Source: Deinandra increscens subsp. villosa
Lineage: Eukaryota > Streptophyta > Magnoliopsida > Asterales > Asteraceae
Reading direction: 5' to 3'
DNA length: 64,000 nucleotides
Assembly: GCA_039602395.1 (NCBI GenBank)
Contig: JBCNJP010000013.1
Coordinates: 19,621,068-19,685,067 of the forward strand
The notes beneath the pieces are model-generated. The model was not told the origin of the DNA. It made no database searches and saw nothing but the letters and a program-made list of their open reading frames with translations. Below, one piece after another: positions 45,063 through 56,663 of this stretch (its first letter is position 1; every line of letters begins with the position of its first letter). The translations under genes and the position numbers were made by a program.

Positions 45063-46258
45063 TGGGTCAATTAGATGTGTTTATCACTAATGTTGGCCCA
45101 ATAAGGTGTGTTTAGGGGCAATGAGGGTCAGTTGGGACCAATGAGTCCCGATAAGGTGTGTATGTAACCAATAAGTTGTATTTAGGACCAGTGATGGCCC
45201 AATAAGGTGTGTTTAGGGGAAATGAGCGTAAGTTGGGACCAATGAGTCCCGATAAGGTGTGTATGTAACCAATAAGCATGTTTAGGACCAATGATGGCCC
45301 AATAAGGTGTGTTTAGGGGAAATGAGGGACAGTTGGGACCAATGAGTCCCGATAAGGTGTGTATGTAACAAATAATTATGTTTAGGACCAATGATGGACC
45401 AATAAGGTGTGTTTAGGGGCAATGAGGACCATTTGGGACCAATGAGTCCCGATAAGGTGTGTATGTAACCAATAAGCATGTTTAGGACCAATGATTGCCC
45501 AATAACGTGTGTTTAGGGGAAATGAGGGTCAGTTAGGGCCAATGAGTCCCGATAAGATGTGTATGTAACCAATAAGTTATGTTTAGGACCAATGATGGCT
45601 CAATAAGGTGTGTTTAGGGGAAATGAGGGCCAGTTGAGACCAATGAGTCCCGATAAGGTGTGTAGGTAACCGATAAGCATGTTTAGGACCAATGATGGCC
45701 TAATAAGGTGTGTTTAGGGGTGATGAGGGCTAGTTAGGACTAATGAGTCTCAATAAGGTGTGTATGTAACCAATAAGCATATTTAGGACCAATGATGGCC
45801 CAATAAGGTGTGTTTAGGGGCAATGAGGGCCAGTTGGGACCAATGAGTCCCGATAAGGTGTGTATGTAACAAATAAGCATGTGTAGGACCAATGATGGCC
45901 CAATAAGGTGTGTTTAAGGGAAATGAGGGTCAGTTGGGACTAATGAGTCCCGATAAGGTGTGTATGTAACCAATACGTTGTGTTTAGGACCAATGATGTC
46001 CCAATAAGGCGTGTTTAGGGGAAATGAGGGCCAGTTGGGACCAATGAGTCCCGATAAAGTGTGTATGTAACCAATAAACATGTGTAGGACCAATGATGGC
46101 CTAATAAGGTGTGTTTAATGAGGGCCAGTTAGGACCAATGAGTCCCAATAAGGTGTGTATGTAACCAATAAGCATGTTTAGGACCAATGATGGCCCAATA
46201 AGGTGTGTTTAGGGGCAATGAGGGTCAGTTGGGACCAATGAGTCCCAATAAGGTGTGA
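45063..46258. repeat. 100-bp minisatellite, about 12 units (second copy)
   Basis: Same unit as 36121-37174 with a different unit count. It separates the 144-aa ORF from ORF1. Confidence 0.93.
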
Positions 46259-46402
46259 TTAATTTTCTTTTTTCTCATTATTCAGAAAATTTCAAATGTG
46301 AATACATATGAAAATAGCTATTTCACATGCGAAAGTGTTTACAATTATCCTAACCCTATATATATATATAACCGATAATGTATATATTACAACACATTGA
46401 AA

Positions 46403-46403
46403 G

Positions 46404-46444
<41 letters not shown>
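46403..46444 (+). repeat. (AT)n(GT)n microsatellite
   Basis: Uninterrupted AT then GT dinucleotides. Confidence 0.95.
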
Positions 46445-46479
46445 GAATTAATTGAGTTTTTATATTTTTTTTTAACGGC

Positions 46480-46640
46480 CAACGAATGTCCCGGAAAACC
46501 CGGGGAGTATTTACACCAGCTGAGCTCATTCCAGGGAAAATCCACTTCCGCGGGCGGCCTGGTGGTAAAACCTAGGAGCTCAGGGATCGAATTTGTGACC
46601 TTTCAGACCCAAGTCTCCCCTTATCGGCAATGCCGATAAT
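46480..46640 (-). mobile_element. Probable tRNA-derived SINE-like fragment
   Basis: Read on the minus strand, it has AAATTCGATCCCTGAGC (B-box-like, compare GGTTCGATCCC) and GGTTTTACCACCAGGCC (A-box-like region). GC content is clearly higher than its surroundings. No poly(A) tail or target duplication was found. Confidence 0.35.
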
Positions 46641-48723
46641 TATTAGGATACAATTATCATTAAATTTATTGCTTAATATTTCATTTTACATTTAAAGATC
46701 ATTTTAAAGTTATGTTTAAAATACTGTTATATCTATGTCTGGAATTAATTGAGTTTACATTAAATCCGATAATTAAATCCTGTCACGTCCTTATTTGGTG
46801 AGATGCTTTCACCCGGATCGATCATATAATCCCTAAGTTACTTCCCACCATTTTTCAAATTTCCCCAAAATTAATTGATTAGTTCCTATTCCCTCTCACC
46901 AAAATTTTATCACCAAAACGATTCATCACTCTCTTCTTCCCTATCACTAAATATTCCTCTACAGGATTCATCACACTATCATCTTCAGGAGACCACTACC
47001 TAATTCCTGTCAGTATTAATTTCACTGTCATCTTTAGGAATCATTTGTTTCATTTCAATTATTTCATCTAATTAATTATTCTATCGCATTTATTTCATTC
47101 TATATTTATTTCATTTCATGATTCATCTAGCTCATTTAACAATGGATCATGAAGGTGAAGCATTGAATGATCTTAATGACCATACATATAATAGTTAAGG
47201 CGAATGTAATGATGATTATTCAATCACAAGAGAGTGAAGAATATGAAATGGATAACAATGATGATTATTATTCACAAGAGAGTGAAGAAGATGAAATGGA
47301 TAACAATGATGCCCAAGTCGATAATGATGCCCACGTCGACAATGATACCCAAGTCGACGACCTTCGTCCCCAAGCCAAATTTGAGAAAAATGGTGGGAAA
47401 AAATGGCCACTAACATTTGGTGCGCTGGGAAGGATTGGCGGGGCGCATAGACCAAAATTTTCGAGTTTTATGGGAGACATTGCAAACTCAGAGGTTGGAT
47501 TGAGCTATCTACAATGGAGGAAGGTGCCAAAAGAGGACAAGAACAAGATGTAGACAGGGATTCAGATTATGAAACAAATTAAACATTTTCTCATATTAAG
47601 TTTGTTAAGTTATTGAATTCCATATATGTGACTAAAAAATCCTGTCATATGTTATTTTTCAGCAATTATTGGAAATTGATGACTGTCGAAGAGGTCCTAT
47701 AATGGTACGGCTTGGTGGGTTGCTAAGGAGTTTTAGAAGAAAGATGTTCGAGAAATACCTTCGTCCCACCCTAGCAAAACCCACCGTGCTTGAGAAAGTT
47801 CCAAAGATGTATCGCGCTATTGTGATAAAAGAAGATTGGGACAAATTTGTAGCATATACAAATCTGAAGAATTCAAGGTTTTTATTCAATTCAAACTGCA
47901 GATTTCATTAATTAAGCTAAGTATTAATTAATGAGATTATAAATTATATATCCTACTGTTCTGTTGGAAAGACTGCGTCAAAGAGTGCAAAAGAGGTTCG
48001 AGAACAGTATGTTTATGATCGTACAATGGGACGGGGAGGATACGTCTATCTAAAAGAAAAACTGGTAATAAGCTAAGTGTGTTACACACATTCATGGTTA
48101 AAAACGTGCAATGTATGTTTCAAGTCTGATATATATTATTATTATAATATAAGGTACAAAACAAAGAAATTGCAGCTGATGATTCTCCCTCTCGAGCGTT
48201 TATGTGGAGGAAAGGAAGGGTAAATAAAGAGGGGGAATACAAAACGCCTGTGGTGAAGGGCGTAACAAATGATAAAATAAAGTAAGTTTAATTGCTATAA
48301 TATATACCTAATTATTTTCATGTTAAAAGTTAATAGCACCTCACTACATTAACTAAGTTAATTACTGGAGGCCGAGAATAAAACAAAAATAAATGCGGGA
48401 TCCGTGACCGTAGAACCAGGAACGGATGCCCTGATATTGGTCCTTGGCAAGGAAAGGGGTGGATACCTAGAAGGTATTGGGTATGGAGTGACTTCTCGTG
48501 GATATTGGCATGGTGCTCTAAAAGGGCGATCAAAAGAACAGATCGAAAAACTTGAGGCGGAACTCAAAAATGAAAAACAACTGCGTGAGAAAAAGGATCA
48601 AGAGGTTGAGCACCTCACTGATATGGTTAAATCACAACATGGAAAAATCGATAAGCTTACGACATTTATTAACAGCATGTTTCAAGATAAACAAGTTGAT
48701 AAAGCGGTAAATTCTGTAAGGGA

Positions 48724-48754
<31 letters not shown>

Positions 48755-49104
48755 CCTATAATTAATTATATTATATACTTTAATTTTTATTTATAAATCA
48801 TTAAATCATTTTGTAGGTAAAGTCCGCGGAGGCGCCTCTTACTACAACCGTAAGATCTAAAAACAGTTGTAGTCAGCATTCCAATGTAAATACAATGGTA
48901 ATTAATTAGTATTATTGCTGATATGATCAATTTCCCTTGAGCGAATATTTAATAATTAATTAACTAATTGAATTGTATGTAGGACATGATCAATTCCGTG
49001 CATAATACATTGCGGAAACAATCTACTCCATCAAACTCATCTCAAAGGTCGGCCGATAGGGTACGGATTTAAAACAGTTCTGAATTTGAGTTGATCTGGA
49101 GATT

Positions 49105-49460
49105 CTAGTTCATGTTGATGAACATGCGTCTCTAGTTATAGTTCATCCGAATAGTTAAAGTTCATCAGGATAGGTAAAGTTCATCAGGATAGTAAAAAGT
49201 TCATCAGGATAGTTAGAGTTCATTGGGATAGTTAGAGTTCATCCGGAAGATTCTAGTTCATCAGGATAGTTAGAGTTCATCGGGATAGTTAGAGTTGATC
49301 CGGAATATTCTAGTTCATCTGGATGAACATACGTCTCTAGTTATAGTTCTCCGGTTGGTTATAGTTCATCCGGATAGTTAAAATTCATCAGTATAGGTAA
49401 AGTTCATCAGGATAGTTAAAGTTCATCAGGATAGTTAGAGTTGTTCCTGAATATAATTAA
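49105..49460 (+). repeat. AGTTCATCAGGATAG repeats in an ORF1 intron
   Basis: About a dozen imperfect units of (A)GTTCATC(A/C)GGATAGTTA(G/A). The core is the same AGTTCATCCGGA word as the clusters at 42590-43440. Confidence 0.85.
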
Positions 49461-50414
49461 TAATTAACTGTTCCGGCTATGATAAGTTTGTACTTCATCC
49501 GAATGGTTATCTGGATAGTTAACTAATGTTTAGCCGGTTATGATCGATATGATTTTATTAATTAATTGAATTGTAGGTCTGTGCTGCGACTGTATCACAA
49601 CACACTCCTCCATCTACAACAGCGTCGGGGCAAAAGGAAATGGTAACTATTTTATTTTACACAATTGTGTAGTTCCCTTATAATTAATTGCTATATGATC
49701 ATTTAATTAAATGTTGATGCTGTCTTTAGAGGGAAAAGAGAAAATAACAGAAGCAGCAGCTGCTGCAGCCAGTACTGCCGGGGCATCACAGCAGAAAGTG
49801 GTATATATATAATTAAGGATTTGACAAATCTCTTTGACGTTATTGTTAATTAATATATATGTTACTAATCAATTGATTATATGGCATCAATTTAGGAAAA
49901 AAATAAGAGACCTACAAAATTAGGAAAACCTCCTCCTGCTAATAATGATGACATTCCTACTGCTATTAACCCAGAAACTCATTAGAGGTATATATATTAG
50001 TATATTTGAAAATTTATTTATTTAGTTTTTGACTTTAATTAATTCATCGTTAATATATATGCTATAATTAATATTATTATTATGTCACTTTTGATCAGGG
50101 GTGCAAAACTGTTGACCTGCAAATTGGGGAAAAAAGAAACATCATGGCAAAGGCTAAATTATTGCCAGCATTAACAGATGGGATGATTCATGGAGTTCCA
50201 GTGTTCCACTACCATCTAATTTCCGTAGAGTTTCCATTTATAAGGTTTTGAAGGAACATGGATATTTACCACACCTAGTAGAAAATATAACAACAATTAA
50301 GGAGCTTGCGGAGAAGAAAAGCAGTAACTATATTATTGCGTGGCCGAAGGACCAAATGATCAATGTTGAAAAGAAATTAAAATCAAAGGTTTGTTCCATT
50401 GATAATACAATTAA

Positions 50415-50820
50415 GGGTATGTTTGGGGGTGCTTATTTGAGTTAGAAAGCACTTTTGGGTAAAAGTGCTTATTAGCTTATTACTTTTTGTAGAGGAGTTT
50501 TTTAAAAAATGTTTGGATTAGCTTTTATGGTGTGAAAAGTAGCTTATATGTGTAAAATGACCAAAAGGGGCATTCTTTTTATATTAATTAGGTAGGCCAT
50601 GAGTTATTGTGGGGTAGTATTGTAATTTTATTGTCTAAAAGTCAAATGAAGTTTTCAAAGCCAAGTTTTTGGTGCTTTTAAAAATCTCCTTTTTACTCCT
50701 TCTCCAAAAGTCATTTTGAAAAATGCTTTTGCTCCATCCAAACAATATTTATAACTTATTAGCTTTTTAAAAAGTCAATAAGTCAATAAGTTGTTTTCTA
50801 ATGGTTATCCAAACATGACC
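50415..50820. mobile_element. Tourist-like (PIF/Harbinger) MITE in a CACTA intron, 406 bp
   Basis: Terminal inverted repeats GGGTATGTTTGG / CCAAACATGACC, flanked by TAA on both sides, the 3-bp TWA target site of this superfamily. No coding content. Confidence 0.75.
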
Positions 50821-51239
50821 TAAAGTACTTGCAGAACCAATTAATTAATCGTATCCACTTTAATTAATTAATTAACTATAACTATAACTATATATATATA
50901 TATATATATCTTATCCGTTTTATTTATCGTGTTTTGTTACACCAGGTAAATAATGTGAAAACAAAGCCGAAGGTACAATACGTAGCATCAAACAACTTGA
51001 AGAGCGTGACGATGATGAAAAAACTAACAAGGAGCTAGACTAACACGACCAAATTATAATTATAATAACAATTAAAGTTTGATTAGTGTATATGTATGTA
51101 TAATTAATTATATTATGATTTCAAGGTTTCTCATAGACATATATATGCAGTTTAATTAATTAATTGTATGCAGTTTAATTAATTATAATTACGAAAAACG
51201 AAATTTGATGAATCTATAATTGATTGATTATATATATAT

Positions 51240-52119
51240 ATGAAAGACAAATAATACCAACGGCCACACTTTTTATATTTTAACGTGGCCGTTGCCACCA
51301 TTTAGCCACGCGTATTGGGACAAAAAATCTGATTTCAACTACCCTTTGGCCACATTATTTTTAATATATGTGGCTAAAACACAAAATTACGTGACCATAT
51401 AATACCAAATGCAACGGTTTTTATATTTTAATGTGGTCGTTGCCACCCTTTGGCCACGCCTATTGGGACAATATGTATGATTTCAGCAACCCATTTCACC
51501 AAGTTTTTTTATTAGATATGTGGCTAAAACACAAATATACGTGACCATATAATACCAAAGGCCACACTATTTATATTTTAACGTGGCCGTTGCCACCCTT
51601 TGGACACGCGTATTGGGACAAAAATTATAATTTCAGCAACCCATTTGGCCACATTTTTTTTAAACATATGTGGCTAAAACACAAATATACGTGACCATAT
51701 AATACCAAAGGCCATGCTATTCATATTTTAACGTGGCCGTTGCCACCCTTTGGCCACGCTTATTGGGACAAAAATTATAATTTCAGCAACCCATTTGGCC
51801 ACGTTTTTGTTATAACATATGTGGCTAAAACACAAATATATGTGACCATAAAATACCAAAGGCCATGTTAAACAAACACATGTGGCCGTTGGGACCCTTT
51901 GGCCATGCTTTCCGGAAGAATTATTTGATTACAACAAAAAATATTGCTACCCTTTAGCCACGCTTCTAGGTGGCTTCAGCCACTGATATTCTAATGTGGC
52001 CGTAGGATACATAAGGTGACGGGACCTTTGGTGTCAATTGAAATGGAAGAAAAAAAACGTGACCAAACACCTTTGGTCACGGTTTTTTCCCGTGGCCAAA
52101 AGTGAATCTTGACGTAGTG
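51240..52119. repeat. CACTA right subterminal repeats, about 150-bp tandem units
   Basis: Units start ACCAAAGGCCA... at 51256, 51404, 51554, 51704 and 51855. Each holds ACGTGGCCGTTGCCACCC and ATGTGGCTAAAACACAA. Confidence 0.92.
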
Positions 52120-52882
52120 TATGTATTTCTTCATTTTCCTCTGCTCTTACTTTATCTTTGATCATTTGTGCTAGAAATATGACGTACGACAGAAATTCTG
52201 ACTTCTTTCCTTTTAATTTTTCTTTGACTCTTTTCTCCATATCTTTCCAGATTAGCAGGGCCATGTCAATATCTTCATTAAAGCATAGACTGTATAGAAT
52301 GGCGAGAACATTTTTGTTGATTTGATCCATGGAGCCTTTCTTGGATTTCATGGTGTGGTTGAGTAAGTCAGTAGTAAATCTCCAGGCGGGCTTTAGCTGA
52401 CTTACTCTAAGATTTGAGATTTGACCATTTTCTTCAAACTTGCCTCCGGTGATTTCAATGATCAGTTCTATCAGGGCTGGAACTTCTGGGTTAGGAGAGA
52501 AGGATGAGAAGTTGTCTGGTAATGGGAAGATTTATCTCATATCAGATAGTTGGAGTGTGATGTTGGTATTTGTGTTCACCTTTCCTTTCATGTCTCCATC
52601 TATCATCTTGACGGTTGCCTAGAAATTTAGAATGGCTAATTTTGGGCATGGTTCGTTGATGGTTAAGGTTGTGGCAAGTTGAGACGAATTCTTTAGGGAT
52701 TCTATGATCAACTAGAGGTTTGATGAGCATGCAGTTGGGTTCAAATCACACGGTTGGTTAAGGGTGTCTATGGTGAAATTTCATCTGGGTGGTGAGTCGG
52801 AGGATGAGGAATCTAGGTTTAGGGTTTGAGCAGAAGGGTTTCGAGGGATTTTTCCTTTGGACCGAGTGTTCATCGCAGGGGT
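52034..52882 (-). pseudogene. Element III extra ORF B, N-terminal part
   Basis: It starts MASSSTTPAMNTRSKGK (52882) with a short disordered lead, then blocks AMLIKPLVDHRIPKEF-like (52730), SNLRVSQLKPAWRF, and MKSKKGSMDQINKNVLAILY...KDMEKRVKEKLKGK (52351 on). The last bases, 52034-52119, already belong to the CACTA terminal repeat, so that frame is chimeric. The true ORF continues at 41044 and below. No known catalytic domain. It may be a structural or host-interaction protein of the element, which is speculation. Confidence 0.6.
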
Positions 52883-53221
52883 TGTAGATGAGGATGCCAT
52901 TTGTGATTTCTCGGGTTTGTGATATGAACAGTGCGATTTGGATGAGAGGGTTGATGTTCTTTTATAGGTATCTCCTGATGCCGTTCCGTTTTTCAAGGTT
53001 CACCTATAACGGCTATAATTAATTCGAACGGACGCTTTTATTCTGAACGGTAACAAAAATTACCGTTGGCTATTTTGTGAATAATTAGCGAATTAATTAT
53101 CGTATTTATCAGAGCCATTTTTTTATTTATTGCTTAGATATTTTGGATAATTTTTGATTTTTGAGGAGACATTCTGCAATATTTTTTATCATGAGAATAA
53201 GAATTTATTTAATTAAGAAAT

Positions 53222-54213
53222 TTATACAGAGAGTTTAAGACAAGTACAGATGTCTGTACACGTGCATCTGTTCTGGTCTCTGTTGTGAGCAGGAGTTTTG
53301 AAGGATTTGAATCTCGCTTCTATTTGAAGAGAACTATAAAGATGCAAAGAAGTTTGCCTTCCTGTGGATGAGAGAAAATATCCATTGGAGTCTGGAAGTC
53401 CGGAAATTGATAGTTCACCAGGAGATATTCCCTTTTGAGATACTACTTTGCTTGTCTTGATTCCCCTTGATATTGTTTCTAAGTTTAATGCGTAAAAGAT
53501 TAATTGTGTTGAAAATCTGGGATAGAGAATGAATCTTTCATTTAAGGGTCTATTGAGATTGCTTTGCATGTGTCTTATGAGGTACAGAGAATGAATCGTT
53601 CATTTAAGGGTCTAGTGAGATTACTTTGCATGTGTCTCATGAGGTACAGAGAGAAATTCATATTGTGACCTTGAATGAGAGCATGTATGACACATTGAGT
53701 GTCCTCATCAGAGAGATGATGATCAGAATATTTTGATGAGAAACAAATTTGAATTTGAGAGAAAAAGTATTGCCATAGATGTGGAAGCTGAACTCTGTCA
53801 GCTTTTCCTCCATATATATTACCTTTGTATCCCATATCAAGAAGAGTTTTGATCACAACATCTTGGTCAAAGTGACTGGGAGCAGATGGACTGTCTTTGA
53901 TTTAAAGTGCTTTTCTGATCAGATGTTGATTAAAGACAAACATTACTCCACAGATAGATGTTCTTATTAAGGCATTGTCTCCATCCTTAACAATGAAAAC
54001 AACATTCCACCAGAATTCTTGAAGTACGGAGTAGTTGATTGGAATATCAAGAGTTAGTGCATATCCTATGGGGCAATTTTTGAGAAATTTCATCATTGGT
54101 TGATAGGAACAAAATCTGTTCCCACAGGGTGTATAAAGCATGAGGTTGTGAAGGTGAGGAACAAGGAATGTTGTGTTTTCAGGTAATGGTGGAGAAAGTT
54201 CTTTGAAAGACAT
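53222..54213 (-). pseudogene. Element III extra ORF A (post-RNase H ORF), broken
   Basis: It starts MSFKELSPPLPENTTF (54213). One in-frame TAA near 53898 interrupts it. Then come VVIKTLLDMGYKGNIYG, LPHLWQYFFSQIQICF and a NERFILYPRF block. A 62-bp tandem duplication (about 53521-53582 and 53583-53644) shifts the frame. The motif order, ending in a YPRF-type block, matches ORFs found with Copia elements in Asteraceae assemblies (from memory). Function unknown. Confidence 0.6.
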
Positions 54214-54532
54214 GGTTGAGTTTATCCCTTTTGGTAAGGTATTTCAAAGTTCAATGAGGAAGAAGGATGTTGCTTGGGAATTTCACTTTTGTGCTCCTTT
54301 TAAAGACATGGTGAGATGATGAGATGAACAGAGGAGAGGGCATATGGATTTGACAGTCTATTTTTATAGGTCATTATTGATGTTTTTGGTTCTAGAAATT
54401 TGAGCTTTTTGTTTAACAAGTCAACTTTTCAGAAAAGTTATTTGGGAGTACAGGAAGAAAAATGACAGGTAGTTATTGAACTGGCTTCCCTTCTCCTTTT
54501 TTTTTTAATTTTTAATTGTTTATTATTATTTT

Positions 54533-54990
54533 TTAATTTGCAGTCATGTTTAGCATCCCCAACTTGCTTAGTAAAAATGAGAATCTCTTTTCATCTAAAG
54601 GTTTAGTAAAGATATCTGCAAGCTGGAGTTCAGTTGGAACAAAGTACATTTCAATGTGTCCCTTTTCAACATGATATTTGATAAAGTGATACCTAACGTC
54701 GATGCGCTTTGCCCTTGAGTGATGGACAGGATTGGATGTGATGGCAATAGCACCCTTTGAATCACAGAAAATTGGTATCTTAGAGAGATTTATCTCGTAG
54801 TCTTTGAGTTGGGTCTGCATCCATATTACTTGAGAGCAACAGCTAGCAGCACCAACATATTCAGCTTTAGCCGTTGAAGTTGATATACAGTTTTGTTTCT
54901 TGGATGTCTAGCATACTAACTTACCTCCTAGCATCTGACAGCTTCTTGATATGTTATTTCTGTCTAGTCTACAACCTGCATGATCAACAT
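54533..54990 (-). pseudogene. Element III RNase H domain
   Basis: PIFCDSKGAIAITSNPVHHS, then RYHFIKYHVEKGHIEMYFVP, then LADIFTKPLDEKRF: the Copia RNase H with its DS and ADIFTKPL signatures. It would degrade the RNA of RNA/DNA hybrids during reverse transcription. The upstream joint to RT carries stops. Confidence 0.88.
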
Positions 54991-55030
54991 CTGAGTAGGC
55001 TGTTAGAGAAAAATCAGTATCCTTGGGATA

Positions 55031-56110
55031 CTAGAGACCTAGGTCAGCTGATCCTTTTAGGTATCTAAAAACTCTTTTGACAGCTAATAGGTGAGACTCC
55101 TTGGGTTTACATTGATATCTAGCAAGGAAACATGTGGAGAACATGATGTCAGGCCTACTTGCTGTGAGATACAGAAGTGAGCCTATCATTCCTCTGTATG
55201 TGTGCTTATCAACATTTTTACCATCTTTGCCAGCATCAATTTTCACGTTTGTGGTCATTGGTGTTTTGAATGAGGAGCAGTTTGAGAGAGAGTACTTAAT
55301 GAGGAGATTTTTGATGTATTTTTCTTGATTTATAAAAATTCTTTCTAGAGTTTGTTTAATTTGGATTCCCAAAAAATAGTTTAGTTCTCCCATTATGCTC
55401 ATTTTAAAGTTTGTTGTCATAAGTTCCTGAAAATCTTTACAAAATGATGGACACGTGGATCCAAAGATGACATCGTCTACATAGATTTGTACAATCAAGA
55501 GATGACCTTTTCTTTCTTTTAAAAATAATATGGTGTCAATAGATCCCTTTTTAAAGTTAGCAGATAAAAGAACCTCAAAGAAGGTGTCATACCATGCTCT
55601 AGGTGCTTGTTTTAGACCGTACAAAGCTCTTTTGAGTTTACAAACGTGACTTGGAAATTTTTCATTTTCAAATCCTGGTGTTTGTTCAATGTAAACTTCT
55701 TGATCAATTTTTCCATTTAAGAAGGCACATTGAACATCCATTTGATAGATTTTGAAACCTTTGAAGGCTGCGAAGGCTAGAAATATCCTGACAGCCTCAA
55801 GTCTTGCGACTGGGGCAAAGGTTTCATCGTAGTCTAATCCCTCTTGTTGACTGTATCCTTTTGCTACAAGCCTAGCTTTGTTTCTAATTATGGTACCTTC
55901 TTCATCTGTTTTATTTCAAAAAACCCATTTAGTTTCTATAACAAGTTTGTTGTTAGGTCTTGGAACTAAATTCCACACATTATTTCTTTCAATTTATCCT
56001 AGTTCTTGTTGCATGGATATGATCCAGTGGGGATCATGAAGGGCTTCTTCATAATTTTTTGGTTCTATTATACTGAGGAATCCAGCATAGAGACACTGAT
56101 TGGCTGAGGC
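55031..56110 (-). pseudogene. Element III reverse transcriptase
   Basis: The N-terminal part (56110-55742) carries NKARLVAKGYSQQEG and FAPVARLEAVRIFLAF with a stop in KWVF*NK. From 55741 the intact 236-aa frame holds MDVQCAFLNGKIDQEVYIEQ, GLKQAPRAWYD, the catalytic IYVDDVIFGS, GELNYFLGIQ and YRGMIGSLLYLTASRPDIMF. It is a Copia RT, about 90% complete. Confidence 0.9.
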
Positions 56111-56138
56111 TGATTTGGTTTGGACATTTTTGTTTTGA

Positions 56139-56663
56139 TCACCAATGATTAAATTTATGGGATGATCTTTTGTCCATTTTTGTTGCTGAAGGAAGAGTGG
56201 CTAATTCTTCACTCCCAATCATTAGGTCGGTTGTGTCAGTGGTGTGACACTCCCCCTCAGCTGATGGATAGTCATCTGAGTGCAAGATCTCATTTACAGA
56301 ATCATTTAGGAGCTCCGAAGTGGAGTTCTGTAATGTTTCTGTAGTTGCACTTTTTCCATTCAAGAGGTGAGGGTCAAGGATTTCATTATTTTTATCTTTT
56401 GAATGGGAAATTTCATTTTAGTTCACAACCTCTTTGCTATCTTTGTAGTGATCTTTTGTGATAGCGTTTTTTGAAAGAGAAGAAAATAAGGGAAAGTTAT
56501 TTTCATCATCAGAGTTTTCTTCAAAAAATTTGTAAGATGCTTCTTTTTCTTTTTCTGAGATTGTTACTCCAGAGATGCAATCTTTATTATTTGGAGATGT
56601 GGTACTAACATGTATAGCCATTTTATCATCACTAAATGACACATTTATACTTTCTCTTACCAC
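56139..56663 (-). pseudogene. Element III integrase-RT linker
   Basis: Acidic, Ser/Asp/Glu-rich frames (56663-56418, then 56363-56139) without a fold signature, typical of the variable region between Copia integrase and RT. Confidence 0.6.

Larger units (their letters stand above)
47142..51043 (+). pseudogene. CACTA ORF1, Transposase_24 (plant En/Spm) type, multi-exon, probably inactive
   Basis: Exons are inferred from coding continuity and GT/AG sites (approximate): 47142-47575, 47663-47876, 47969-48064, 48154-48281, 48370-48717, 48817-48897, 48983-49059, 49580-49642, 49730-49799, 49897-49985, 50099-50389 and 50947-51043. The start is acidic with tandem YYSQESEEDEMDNND-like repeats. The core has WDKFVAY, YVYDRTMGRGGYVYLKEKL, EIAADDSPSRAFMWRKGR and GSVTVEPGTDALILVLGKER, a coiled coil (KEQIEKLEAELKNEKQLREK), and a distal conserved block ending IIAWPKDQMINVEKKL. 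The tail is acidic (EERDDDEKTNKELD). Defects: a frameshift near 47190, a TAG where Trp is expected near 47551, and splice joints that do not stay in frame (for example at about 48357). ORF1-type proteins of CACTA elements bind subterminal repeats. This copy is likely dead. Confidence 0.75.
41048..52119 (+). mobile_element. Full-length CACTA (En/Spm) transposon, 11,072 bp
   Basis: Terminal inverted repeats begin CACTACGTCAA on both ends, with GTGGC/GCCAC subterminal motifs. A 3-bp TAT target duplication lies at 41045-41047 and 52120-52122. It inserted into extra ORF B of element III. Contents: left subterminal repeats (41048-41757), a PB1-like remnant (41936-42474), GTTCATCC repeats, a conserved 144-aa ORF, a 1.2-kb satellite, a multi-exon ORF1 of the Transposase_24 type (47142-51043) and right subterminal 150-bp repeats. 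No TnpD-type catalytic transposase (Transposase_21/DUF4218) was recognised, so it is probably non-autonomous. Confidence 0.93.

Noticed and set aside
46397..46639. 80-aa frame starting in dinucleotide repeats
   Set aside because: The N-terminus is (IY)n/(VC)n from the microsatellite and the rest is SINE-like sequence.
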